Assembly (NCBI GenBank): GCA_026981865.1
Contig: JALSIA010000196.1
Location: 1 to 46,191 of the forward strand
DNA from: Thermaceae bacterium
GTDB taxonomy: Bacteria; Deinococcota; Deinococci; Deinococcales; Marinithermaceae
Direction: 5' to 3'
DNA length: 46,191 nt
Shown here one piece after another: positions 7,307 through 14,563 of the stretch. The number at the start of each line of letters is the position of its first letter. Within the stretch, counting starts at the first letter, position 1. The translations under genes and the position numbers were made by a program. Under the pieces are notes generated by a model. The model was given only the letters and a program-made list of their open reading frames with translations, was not told the DNA's origin and did not search any database.

Positions 7307-8305
7307 TCAGCTCAGGAAGCCGGCCCGCTTCAGTTCTTTTTCCACCGCCGCCAGCACCAGCGGGTAGGCCTCCTCGAGCGAAACCCCCTCCAGGGTCGCG
7401 CCCGCCGCGGGCACGTGGCCCCCGCCGCCCAACTCGACGGCGATGTTCTGGGCGCTCACGCCCGCGCGGCTGCGGATCGAGACCTTGGTAGCCCCCTCGC
7501 GCTCCTTCAGGAAGACCGCCACGTAGCTTCCCTCGGCGTAGCGGATCACCCCCACGAAGTCGTCGGAGTCCTCCTCGGTGCTGCCGGCTTCCTCGGTCAT
7601 CTTTCGGGTGACGTGGGCGCTGACGGCCAGGCCCCCGAAGTGGAACTGCACCGTCTGGAGGACCAGCCCCATCAGCTTGAAGTACTGCGGCGGCCGCCAC
7701 TGCAGCCGGTCGGTCAGCTCGGCCAGTTTGACCCCGTGGGCCACCAGCTCGGCGGCGGTCTCGAGCACCTCCGGGGTGGTGTTGCCGAAGCGGAAGTTCC
7801 CGGTGTCGGTGATCAGGCCGGTGAGCACCGGCGTGGCGATCTCCTCGGTCCACTCCACCTCGAGCGCGTCGATCAGGTCCTTGACCATCTGGGCGGCGGC
7901 GGCCTTGGTCGGGTCCACGATGTGGATCTGGCCGAAGCGGCTGTTGGAGCCGTGGTGGTCGATGTTGATCACGAACCCCTCGACGGGAGCCCCCACGGCG
8001 CGGTGGCGGTTGCCGGAGTCGAGGACCACCAGGACGGCGTCGTCGGGCAGCTCGTCGATGGGCTCGTGGTACTCGTCCTCGCGGGGCAGAAAGCGCAGAA
8101 AGCGCGGCGGCTCGACGATCCACCAGACCTTCTTGCCCAGCTGCCGCAGCGCCCGCGCCAGCCCCAGCGTGCTGCCCACGGCGTCGCCGTCGGGGTCTTC
8201 GTGGGCGATGACCACGACGGTGGCGTCGGTGGCGCGCAGCACGTCGGCCACCAGACGCATCTTCTCCCAGTAGTGGGGCTCGGGTTGGTTGTTGATCGTC
8301 TCCAT
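7307..8305 (-). CDS. nrnA: DHH-family phosphoesterase, NrnA-like oligoribonuclease/pAp phosphatase
   Basis: Cytoplasmic DHH/DHHA1 enzyme (332 aa, usual NrnA length 310-330). NrnA degrades RNA 2-5-mers to mononucleotides and dephosphorylates 3'-phosphoadenosine 5'-phosphate. Metal ligands are visible: motif I AHEDPDGDAVGS (H35, D38, D40), motif II VLDSGNR (D96), motif III NIDHHGSN (D116-H118), motif IV LITDTGNF; the C-terminal DHHA1 domain carries the substrate loop ELGGGGHVPAAG. The ATG is 11 bases past the aroA stop, so it is the last gene of the oxidoreductase-aroA-nrnA run. Confidence 0.88.
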   Translation of the reverse strand: METINNQPEPHYWEKMRLVADVLRATDATVVVIAHEDPDGDAVGSTLGLARALRQLGKKVWWIVEPPRFLRFLPREDEYHEPIDELPDDAVLVVLDSGNRHRAVGAPVEGFVINIDHHGSNSRFGQIHIVDPTKAAAAQMVKDLIDALEVEWTEEIATPVLTGLITDTGNFRFGNTTPEVLETAAELVAHGVKLAELTDRLQWRPPQYFKLMGLVLQTVQFHFGGLAVSAHVTRKMTEEAGSTEEDSDDFVGVIRYAEGSYVAVFLKEREGATKVSIRSRAGVSAQNIAVELGGGGHVPAAGATLEGVSLEEAYPLVLAAVEKELKRAGFLS

Positions 8306-8316
8306 GACCTTCCAGC

Positions 8317-9660
8317 TTACAACGCTTCGACGTGAAAACCGAGGCGTTCCAGGTAGTCCCAGTAGCTCGGGAAGGTCTTGGAGGTGGTGCCGGGGTTGGC
8401 GATCTCGAGACCGGGGGCGGCGAGCGACAGCAGCGCCAGGCTCATGGCGATGCGGTGGTCGTCGTGGGGGTCGAGCCGGGCCGGTCGCGGCCGGCCCGGC
8501 CAGACCGTGAGGCCGTCGGGGCGCTCCTCGACCCGCAGGCCGAGCCGACCCAGTTCGCTGGCCATCGCGGCGATGCGGTCGGACTCGTGGTGGCGCACGT
8601 GGGCCACCTCGGTGATCGTCACCGGGGCGTCGGCCAGCGCGGCGAGCGCCGCCAGGGTGGGGGTCTGGTCGCTCATCGCCTTCAGGCTCACCTCGAAACC
8701 GCCGCGCAGCTTTTCGGGGCCGCGCACCGTCGTGTGCGTGGGGCCGACCTCGACGCGTGCACCCATGCGCTCGAGCACGTAGACGAAGCCCAGGTCGGGC
8801 TGCAGGGTGGCCGAGCCGATGTTGCTGACCGTCACCTCGCCCCCCGAGGCGGCGGCCAGAGCAAAGAAGTAAGCGGCGCTCGAGGCGTCGGCTTCGAGCG
8901 CCAGCGTCCGCCCCCGGTAGCGGCCCGGCGCGACCCGGATCGCGCTCAGGTCGTCAGCCGCTTCCACTTCCGCGCCGAAGACGCGCATCATCGCCAGGGT
9001 GATCCGCACGTAGGCGGGTTGGACCATCCCCCCCGCCACCCGCACCGTCACCGGCCGGCGGGCGTAGGGTGCGGCCAGGAGCACCCCGCTGGTGAACTGG
9101 CTGGAGACGTTTCCGGGAAGGGTCACCTCGCCTCCGGCGAGGCCGGCGCCATGGACGACGAGGGGGAAGCGCCCCTCCACGTCGGCGTAGTCCACCCGCG
9201 CGCCCAGCGCCCGCAGCGCCTCGACCAACGGGGCGATGGGGCGCTGGCTCATCCGCCGGCTGGCGCGCACCCAGAACCGCCCCTCGGGCGCGGCGGCCAG
9301 CGCCGGCGGCAGGAAGCGGCCCAGCGTGCCGGCGGCGCCCACGTAAACCTCGGCCTCGCCCGCGGGCCAACGCCCGCCGCCGCCGCCGATGCGGGCGGTC
9401 CCGCCCGCCACCTCCACATCGAGCCCCAGCGTGCGCAGCGCCGCGAGCGCCCACCAGGCGTCGTCGCTCCTCAGGATCCCCGAAAGCTCCGAGGTACCCT
9501 CGGCCAAGCCCGCCAGCACGATGGCCCGGTTGGTCACGCTCTTGGAGCCGGGCACGGCCAGCTCGGCGCGCACCGGCTCCGCCGGCGGCACCAGCCGTAC
9601 CGCAGCAACGCCGGTGTAGGCGCTCCAGGGGCTGCGGGCTTCCAGGTCGGCCTCGCTCAT
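8317..9660 (-). CDS. aroA: 3-phosphoshikimate 1-carboxyvinyltransferase (EPSP synthase)
   Basis: Sixth step of the shikimate pathway: transfers the enolpyruvyl group of PEP to shikimate 3-phosphate. The 447-aa length fits. Diagnostic segments are VPGSKSVTNRAIVLAGLAEG near residue 37 (Lys40, Ser41, Arg45), GAAGTLGRFLPPALA for the usual NAGT motif, GNVSSQFTSGVLLAAPYA, the hinge-side SDQTPTLAALAALA with catalytic Asp, HHESDRI, and HDDHRIAMSLALL near the C-terminus. The phosphate-site motif has Ala for the common Asn and Leu-Gly for Ala-Met. Downstream of the oxidoreductase beta gene by six bases and probably co-transcribed. Confidence 0.92.
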   Translation of the reverse strand: MSEADLEARSPWSAYTGVAAVRLVPPAEPVRAELAVPGSKSVTNRAIVLAGLAEGTSELSGILRSDDAWWALAALRTLGLDVEVAGGTARIGGGGGRWPAGEAEVYVGAAGTLGRFLPPALAAAPEGRFWVRASRRMSQRPIAPLVEALRALGARVDYADVEGRFPLVVHGAGLAGGEVTLPGNVSSQFTSGVLLAAPYARRPVTVRVAGGMVQPAYVRITLAMMRVFGAEVEAADDLSAIRVAPGRYRGRTLALEADASSAAYFFALAAASGGEVTVSNIGSATLQPDLGFVYVLERMGARVEVGPTHTTVRGPEKLRGGFEVSLKAMSDQTPTLAALAALADAPVTITEVAHVRHHESDRIAAMASELGRLGLRVEERPDGLTVWPGRPRPARLDPHDDHRIAMSLALLSLAAPGLEIANPGTTSKTFPSYWDYLERLGFHVEAL

Positions 9661-9666
9661 GGCCTC

Positions 9667-10590
9667 TTATTCTGCCACGCGGTGACCGCGCATCAAGGCG
9701 CGCGCGCGCTCGGCCTCGCCGCCGGGGCCCCGGATGGCCGGCCCGGTTTCGGGGTAGCCGGGCAGGAAGGCCCCCAGGCGCTCCTCGAAGCTGGGCAGCT
9801 CGGCCTGCCAGAAAACGCCGGTGGGGATGCGCTCGCCCCACTCGGTGGCCCTCAGGGTGAAACGGGCCATCCGCTCGGCACGCTCGGCGTCGCCCATCTC
9901 GCGCGGCACCCGCGGGTCATAGCCTTCGGCCTGGATGTCGTAAACGCGCGGCGCAAACCACTCGCGGGTGTGCAGGTTGTTGTAGGTGGGGCAGGGTTGC
10001 AGGACGTCGATCATCGCCAGGCCCTTGTGTTCGATGCCCTGCTGGATCAGCCGCGCCAGGTTCTTCACGTCGTAGGCGTAGCCGCGGGCAATGAAGGTGA
10101 AGCCCGCGGCGAAGGCCAGCATCAGCGGGTTGACCTTGCTCTGAAGGTTGGGCCGGGCCAGGCTCTTGGGTTGCGCCCCCAGCTCGAGCGTCGGCGAGGC
10201 CTGGCCCTTGGTCATCCCGTAGACCTCGTTGTTGAAGATCAGGTAGAGCAGGTCGGGGTTGCGCCGCCCCACCCCGACGAAGTGGCCGGCGCCGATGCCC
10301 ATGCCGTCGCCGTCCCCGGCCATGGCGACGACCGTGAGCTCGGGGTTCGCCAGCTTGACCCCCTGGGCCACCGGCAGCGGCCGGCCGTGCAGGGTGTGCA
10401 CCCCGTAGGCGGCGGCGTAGTGGACCGTCTTGGCCGAGCAGCCGATGCCGCTCACCAGCACCGCCCGGCTGGGTTCGATGCCCAGCTTGTACAGCGCCGT
10501 CTGCAGAGCGCTGAGAATGCCGTAGTCGCCGCATCCCGGGCACCAGTCCGGCGCCAGGTCCGACTTGTAGTCCGCGAGTTTGAGCTCCAT
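9667..10590 (-). CDS. 2-oxoacid:ferredoxin oxidoreductase, beta subunit
   Basis: ThDP- and [4Fe-4S]-binding subunit (307 aa) of an oxidoreductase that decarboxylates 2-oxoacids to acyl-CoA and reduces ferredoxin. The N-terminus has WCPGCGDYG (C17, C20) and IGCSAKT for the cluster. GDGDGMGIGAGHFVG followed by NNEVYGMTKGQ is the ThDP/Mg motif, and LQPCPTYNN is typical of the family. The ATG at 10590 follows a GGAGGAGG ribosome site, eight bases past the alpha stop. 2-oxoglutarate, pyruvate or a broad range could be the substrate; the two-subunit form with fused gamma-alpha is often broad. An open frame upstream belongs to the alpha gene on another phase. Confidence 0.88.
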   Translation of the reverse strand: MELKLADYKSDLAPDWCPGCGDYGILSALQTALYKLGIEPSRAVLVSGIGCSAKTVHYAAAYGVHTLHGRPLPVAQGVKLANPELTVVAMAGDGDGMGIGAGHFVGVGRRNPDLLYLIFNNEVYGMTKGQASPTLELGAQPKSLARPNLQSKVNPLMLAFAAGFTFIARGYAYDVKNLARLIQQGIEHKGLAMIDVLQPCPTYNNLHTREWFAPRVYDIQAEGYDPRVPREMGDAERAERMARFTLRATEWGERIPTGVFWQAELPSFEERLGAFLPGYPETGPAIRGPGGEAERARALMRGHRVAE

Positions 10591-10598
10591 GCCTCCTC

Positions 10599-12458
10599 CT
10601 AGACGCCGGCGCGGAGCACCGTATGCGCCCCCGCCTCGCCGTTCAGGACCGCCTCGAAGGCGGCCCGCACCTCTTCGATCGTCATCGGCCGGCCGTTGTA
10701 CTTGACGATGAGGTGGTCCGGCCTGCGGCCCGTCTCCTGCGCCAGCAGGCGGGCGAACTGGCCCGACTGGTTGTACTCGAGCACCACCAGCCGCTTGCCC
10801 TCGAGCAGCGCCTCGAGGTCGGGGAAGGGCAGCAGGAAGCGCACCTGGACGTAGCCCAGGTCCAGCCCCTCCATCGCCTCCAGCGCCACCCCTTCGGTCG
10901 AGCCCCAACCGAGCACCAGCGTTCCGGCCTCGGGGTTGTGGGCCCGGTACATCGCCCCGGGGCCCAGCCACTCCCCGAGCGCGGCCAGCTTGGCGGCGCG
11001 TTTTTCCATCATGGCGTCGCGCAGCTCGGGGTCTTCGGTGATGTGGCCGACCTCGTCGTGCTCGTCGGAGGTGATCCAGTACCCCGCGCCCGGTGTGCCC
11101 ACCGGTATGCGGGGCGAGACGCCGCCTTCGGCCGCGAGGGAGAAGCGCGGGAAGACGCCCTCCGGTGCCTCGGCCACGACCCCTGGGTCGAGCTCGACGG
11201 AACCTACGTCGAAGGGCTCGACGACGCGCGTGGTCGCGGCCAGGTGCTTGTCCATCAGGTGCACCACCGGCAGCTGGAAACGCGCGGCCAGGTTCATCGC
11301 CAGCGCCGCGTCGGCGAAGGCGTCCTCCACATTCGCGCTCGCCAGCACCGCCCGCGGGTAGTCGCCGTGGCCGGCGCCGAGGGCGAAGCGCAGGTCGCCC
11401 TGCTCGGTGCGCGTCGGCAGGCCGGTGCTGGGCCCGCCGCGCTGGTAGAGGCTGACGACCAGCGGGGTCTCGGTGATGCCGGCGAAACCCAGGGCCTCGG
11501 TCATCAGCGCGAAGCCGGGGCCGCTGGTGGTCAGCGCCGCCCGCGCCCCCGCCATCGAAGCACCGATGGCCATGTTGACCGCGGCCAGCTCGTCCTCCAC
11601 CTGAACGACGAGCACGCCCGCCTCGGGGTGGGCCTCCAGGTAGAAGGGCTCGTCGGTGGCGGGGGTGATCGGGTAGTAGCTCATGAAGCCCAGCCCCGCG
11701 GCCACCTTGCCCATCGCCGAGGCGTGGGAGCCGTTCAGGTAGATCCGCTCGCCGGGCGTGCCGGCCGCCGAAACCCTCCAGCCCTCCAGCGGCTCCACCC
11801 GCCGGTAGACCTCCGCGGCCACCTTGCGGTTGAGCTCGGCCACCCGCGGCTTGGCGGCGAACTGGTCCGCGAGCGCGGCGTCCAAAAACTCCAGCGGGTA
11901 GCCGAGCAGCGCCAGCGAAGCGGCCACGGCGACGGTGTTCAGGGTTTTTCTGGCGGTGAGGGCGTCGGCGCCCACGGCTTCGGCCACCTCGCGGGCCAGG
12001 GGCGCGAGTGCCAGCGGTACCGGGCGCACGCCGGCCGTGCGGTAACGCTCGAGCGCCCGCTCCAGCGGCGGGTCGCCGCCGCCCAGCCGTTCGCTCAGGC
12101 GCTTTTTGGCGGCGTCGTCGAGCATGGCCAGCTTGGAAAGCGGCGTGCGGGCGGCGCCTGGGTCGTAGACGAGCACGCCGCCGGGTTTCACCTCGTCCAG
12201 GTGGCGCACCAGCGTCTCGGCGTCGAGGGCGGCCAGCAGGTCCACCCGCTCGAAAAAGGCCCGGGTGGGCCTTCGCGCCGCACGGACGTCGAGGTAGCTG
12301 TGCCGCCCCATGATGTTCGAGTGGTACTCGCGCCGCGCACTCACCCACCAGCCGCCCCGGGCCAGCGCCTGGGCGAAGAGGGTGGCGGCGGTCTCGATGC
12401 CGCCGCCTTGCGGGCCGCCCACCCGCCAGGTGAAGTCGTCCAGTTTGGGACGTTCCAT
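10599..12458 (-). CDS. 2-oxoacid:ferredoxin oxidoreductase, fused gamma-alpha subunit
   Basis: Large subunit (619 aa from the chosen start). Residues 1-190 form the gamma (CoA-side) domain, opening FTWRVGGPQGGGIETAATLFAQAL. The alpha domain follows with the family signature YYPITPATDE, then AAVNMAIGASMAGARA, TSGPGFALMTEA and QRGGPSTGLPTRTEQGDL. This fused arrangement is that of archaeal and thermophile two-subunit enzymes. Two upstream in-frame ATGs compete: 12467 has no ribosome site, while 12458 lies seven bases after TAAGAT (12466-12471), so a leaderless start at 12458 is preferred. It heads the korA-korB-aroA-nrnA run. Confidence 0.88.
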   Translation of the reverse strand: MERPKLDDFTWRVGGPQGGGIETAATLFAQALARGGWWVSARREYHSNIMGRHSYLDVRAARRPTRAFFERVDLLAALDAETLVRHLDEVKPGGVLVYDPGAARTPLSKLAMLDDAAKKRLSERLGGGDPPLERALERYRTAGVRPVPLALAPLAREVAEAVGADALTARKTLNTVAVAASLALLGYPLEFLDAALADQFAAKPRVAELNRKVAAEVYRRVEPLEGWRVSAAGTPGERIYLNGSHASAMGKVAAGLGFMSYYPITPATDEPFYLEAHPEAGVLVVQVEDELAAVNMAIGASMAGARAALTTSGPGFALMTEALGFAGITETPLVVSLYQRGGPSTGLPTRTEQGDLRFALGAGHGDYPRAVLASANVEDAFADAALAMNLAARFQLPVVHLMDKHLAATTRVVEPFDVGSVELDPGVVAEAPEGVFPRFSLAAEGGVSPRIPVGTPGAGYWITSDEHDEVGHITEDPELRDAMMEKRAAKLAALGEWLGPGAMYRAHNPEAGTLVLGWGSTEGVALEAMEGLDLGYVQVRFLLPFPDLEALLEGKRLVVLEYNQSGQFARLLAQETGRRPDHLIVKYNGRPMTIEEVRAAFEAVLNGEAGAHTVLRAGV

Positions 12459-12465
12459 ACCGCCC

Positions 12466-12489
12466 ATCTTAAGTCGAACCACGCCCCGG
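12466..12489 (-). promoter_or_regulatory. Possible leaderless promoter of oxidoreductase operon
   Basis: On the minus strand the -10 TAAGAT (12466-12471) is followed after seven bases by the ATG at 12458; a -35-like element of TTTACC type lies 16 bases upstream in the loop of the preceding hairpin. This fits leaderless transcripts common in Deinococcota, but the -10 matches only four of six consensus bases. Confidence 0.4.
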
Positions 12490-12502
12490 TAAAGGGGCGT
12501 GG
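12479..12502 (-). terminator. Stem-loop at the end of the pilin gene cluster
   Basis: Perfect 9-bp stem CCACGCCCC / GGGGCGTGG with a GGTAAA loop, 18 bases past the stop of the last pilin gene (12520) and directly before the oxidoreductase operon. No U-run follows on the minus strand, so termination may be partial. The stem overlaps the possible korA promoter. Confidence 0.6.
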
Positions 12503-12519
12503 GTACCGGTGGGCGGTTT

Positions 12520-13299
12520 CTAGTTGCCGGTACCGGGCGGGGCGCTGCGCGGGATGGCCCGGGCGAAGAGGTTGCGGCGCTCCTGCTGCAGGGGTTGGCC
12601 GCGGTAACGGATCCCCAGGCTGACCACCACGTTGTCGATCAGGGCGAGGGCGTTCGTGGGGTCGCGGGTGTCGCTGGCCGAGAGCAGCAACGAGTCGATG
12701 GGCTTTCGCGAGGTCTGCGAGAGCGAGTTTGCCGTATAAACGACGGCGGTCTGCGCCGGCACCACCGCGTCCGCCACCACGCCGACGCTGGAGCTCAGGC
12801 CCGAGAAATCGCGGGTGGGGAGGGTGTTGACCGGCCAGTTGACCCACTTGATCAGGTGCTCGACGAGCACCCGGTTCCCCGCCTTGGGGTTTTCGCCGAG
12901 GACGCCGACGAAGTCGGAGCGGTTCCCCAGGGTGTAGACCACCGCGCAGTAGCGGTTGCGGTTGCTGCTGGTGCTGTCGTAGGGGTTGCTCCCTCCCTCG
13001 TTGCAGTAAGGGCTGCCCCAGGGGAGCAGCATGGCCAGGGTCTGGCCGCCGGTGGTGACGCGGGTGCCGTCGGGCAGGGTGAGTGCCTGACTGCCCGGGT
13101 AGATGTAGGCCGCGCCCGAGAACAACTCGCTGACGCGCAGCAACGCCAGGCGGGCGTCCTCGCGGGCCTGCTGGGCCACGATCTGGCGGTTGGCGATCTC
13201 CTGATTCTTGACGATCATGCTGGTGGTCAGGATCAGGATGACGCCGAAGACCGCCATCGAGATCATCAGTTCGATCAAGGTGAAGCCGTTGCGTTTCAT
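12520..13299 (-). CDS. Minor pilin, PilW-like (second set)
   Basis: Type IV pilus minor pseudopilin (259 aa). A prepilin-peptidase site follows a four-residue leader, MKRNG|FTLIELMISMAVFGVILILTTSM, with Glu at +5 and one hydrophobic helix. The remainder is a beta-rich globular domain with two Cys (CNEGG, RYCAVVYTLG) and a Ser/Asn-rich loop. The size and place after a FimT-like and a PilV-like gene fit the PilW role in a priming/tip complex. Start ATG 13299; last gene of the pilin cluster. Confidence 0.8.
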   Translation of the reverse strand: MKRNGFTLIELMISMAVFGVILILTTSMIVKNQEIANRQIVAQQAREDARLALLRVSELFSGAAYIYPGSQALTLPDGTRVTTGGQTLAMLLPWGSPYCNEGGSNPYDSTSSNRNRYCAVVYTLGNRSDFVGVLGENPKAGNRVLVEHLIKWVNWPVNTLPTRDFSGLSSSVGVVADAVVPAQTAVVYTANSLSQTSRKPIDSLLLSASDTRDPTNALALIDNVVVSLGIRYRGQPLQQERRNLFARAIPRSAPPGTGN

Positions 13300-13314
13300 C
13301 TCTGCCGCCCGTCC

Positions 13315-13722
13315 TTAGTTGGGGTTGCCGATCAGGGTGGCGCCGCGGGCCAGGGTGCGCCCGCTGCGGGTGACCGTGATCGAGACTTTGCGCATGGGGG
13401 GTGGGCTGGCGGTTGCGGCGCTGCCGTTGAGGTCGAGGTCGTCGGCACGGATCCTGACCGTAAAGGTGGAGGGCAGCATGCGGTTGAGGTCGGAAAGCCG
13501 CGGTGGAGTCGCGGCGGCGTTGTAGTTCGCGGCGCTCTTCCAGTAGATGCGGTACTGCTCGAGCGCGCCGTTCACGTACTCCATGGCCAGGCTTTGTTCG
13601 TTGGTGCTCGAACTTACCCGCAGGTTGTTGGCCATGCTTCCGGCAACCGCGACGATCACCACGCCGATGATCGCGAGCGAGATCAGGATCTCGACCAACG
13701 ACAGACCTTTTGCGTTTTTCAC
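13315..13722 (-). CDS. Minor pilin, PilV-like (second set)
   Basis: Short pseudopilin (135 aa) with type III prepilin signal MKNAKG|LSLVEILISLAIIGVVIVAVAG (Leu instead of Phe at +1, Glu at +5) and a small C-terminal beta domain (FTVRIRADDLDLNGS, RKVSITVTRSGRTLARGATL). The start ATG overlaps the stop of the FimT-like gene. Part of a set FimT-PilV-PilW that is copied again at 18661-20526. A 25-base stretch coding for DDLDLNGS is shared with the large pilin at 14560-16677. Confidence 0.78.
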   Translation of the reverse strand: MKNAKGLSLVEILISLAIIGVVIVAVAGSMANNLRVSSSTNEQSLAMEYVNGALEQYRIYWKSAANYNAAATPPRLSDLNRMLPSTFTVRIRADDLDLNGSAATASPPPMRKVSITVTRSGRTLARGATLIGNPN

Positions 13723-14129
13723 GGCAGGATCACCTTCCCTGTGGGCAGCACGACCACCCTACGGGTCTTGGGTCCGGTGGTCACGGTAAACACGTACTGC
13801 TGGTCTGGCAGCCCCCGGCCGCTGAAGTTCAGCGTCGTGGGCGGCGCCACCGCGGCCCGGTGGGGCAGCCGCCCCTCGCGCACGAGGTTGCCGGCGGCGT
13901 CATGGATCTGGACGCGGTTGCCCGCGAGGGTAACGCTCATGGCCTCGCTGCGTTTGAGGGCGCGGTTTCGTGCCTGGGTGATGTAGTTGGAGAAGCTGCG
14001 GGCGCTTTCGTTCACGCGCAGGGCCTTGAGGTAGTTTTGCAGGTTTGCGGCGGTGATGGCGCCGATGATGCCCAACAGCGCGAGTACGAGCAGCAGCTCG
14101 AGCAGCGAGAAGCCGCGGCGGCGTTTCAT
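13719..14129 (-). CDS. Minor pilin, GspH/FimT-like (second set)
   Basis: Pseudopilin of 136 aa. The prepilin signal MKRRRG|FSLLELLLVLALLGIIGAI carries the standard Glu at +5. The segment ALRVNESARSFSNYITQARNRALKRSEAMSVTLAG and the beta strands that follow are characteristic of GspH/FimT domains. FimT-type minor pilins have been tied to DNA binding in natural transformation in other bacteria. The start overlaps the end of the upstream single-TM protein gene by four bases (ATG within its stop region), indicating one operon. Confidence 0.82.
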   Translation of the reverse strand: MKRRRGFSLLELLLVLALLGIIGAITAANLQNYLKALRVNESARSFSNYITQARNRALKRSEAMSVTLAGNRVQIHDAAGNLVREGRLPHRAAVAPPTTLNFSGRGLPDQQYVFTVTTGPKTRRVVVLPTGKVILP

Positions 14130-14563
14130 TGCCCCTCCCCCCGTTGGTAATCGAGGCGGAAGCGGATGCTCTCGGGCAGTTGCTCGTAGACGAAGTCGTT
14201 CACCAGCAGCTTGCTGCCGTCGCGCAGCACCAGCACGGTGAGCCCGTTCTCGCTCGCGTACTCCTTGACGTCGGTGAGGGCCAGCTCCGAGGGCGGCCGG
14301 GTGTTCAGGGGGGCGACCGGCTCGGCCTTCGGGGCGTCCTGCGCCTCGGCCGCCAGGCTGCCTTCCAGCATGATCGTCGCTCCCTGCTCATTAACCATCG
14401 TGCGCCCCGGGCCCGAGTCCGGCGCTTCGACGCCGGTTGCGGCCGCAGGGGGCGCGGCCGGGGCGGTCGCGGGCTGCGCGCGTTCCCGCAGCTTGAGCAC
14501 CAGCCCAGCAACCAGCACCAGGGCCAGCACCACGATGAGGAGGTTCAGCGTCCTTCCGTTCAT
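14126..14563 (-). CDS. Unknown single-pass membrane protein in the pilin operon
   Basis: I do not recognise this 145-aa protein. It starts at 14563 with ATGA overlap to the large pilin gene upstream. A short Asn-in N-terminus, one membrane helix (about residues 8-23, LLIVVLALVLVAGLVL) and a charged stop-transfer KLRERA are followed by an Ala/Pro-rich linker (residues 30-60), then a small C-terminal domain (NGLTVLVLRDGSKLLVNDFV, ESIRFRLDYQRGEGQ). There is no prepilin cleavage motif. Topology and operon position suggest an inner-membrane alignment or assembly protein, loosely like PilP or a GspC-type linker protein, but sequence alone does not prove this. Confidence 0.7.
   Translation of the reverse strand: MNGRTLNLLIVVLALVLVAGLVLKLRERAQPATAPAAPPAAATGVEAPDSGPGRTMVNEQGATIMLEGSLAAEAQDAPKAEPVAPLNTRPPSELALTDVKEYASENGLTVLVLRDGSKLLVNDFVYEQLPESIRFRLDYQRGEGQ

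Noticed and set aside
8332-12623. Long plus-strand frames opposite aroA and the oxidoreductase genes
   Set aside because: Same reason: antisense shadows of well-recognised genes, with no family motif of their own.
13719-14129. The pilus cluster as a type II secretion system
   Set aside because: Only pseudopilins and PilX/ComZ-like proteins are present, with no secretin, ATPase or GspF/GspL-like gene; the ComZ-like protein favours type IV pili/competence.
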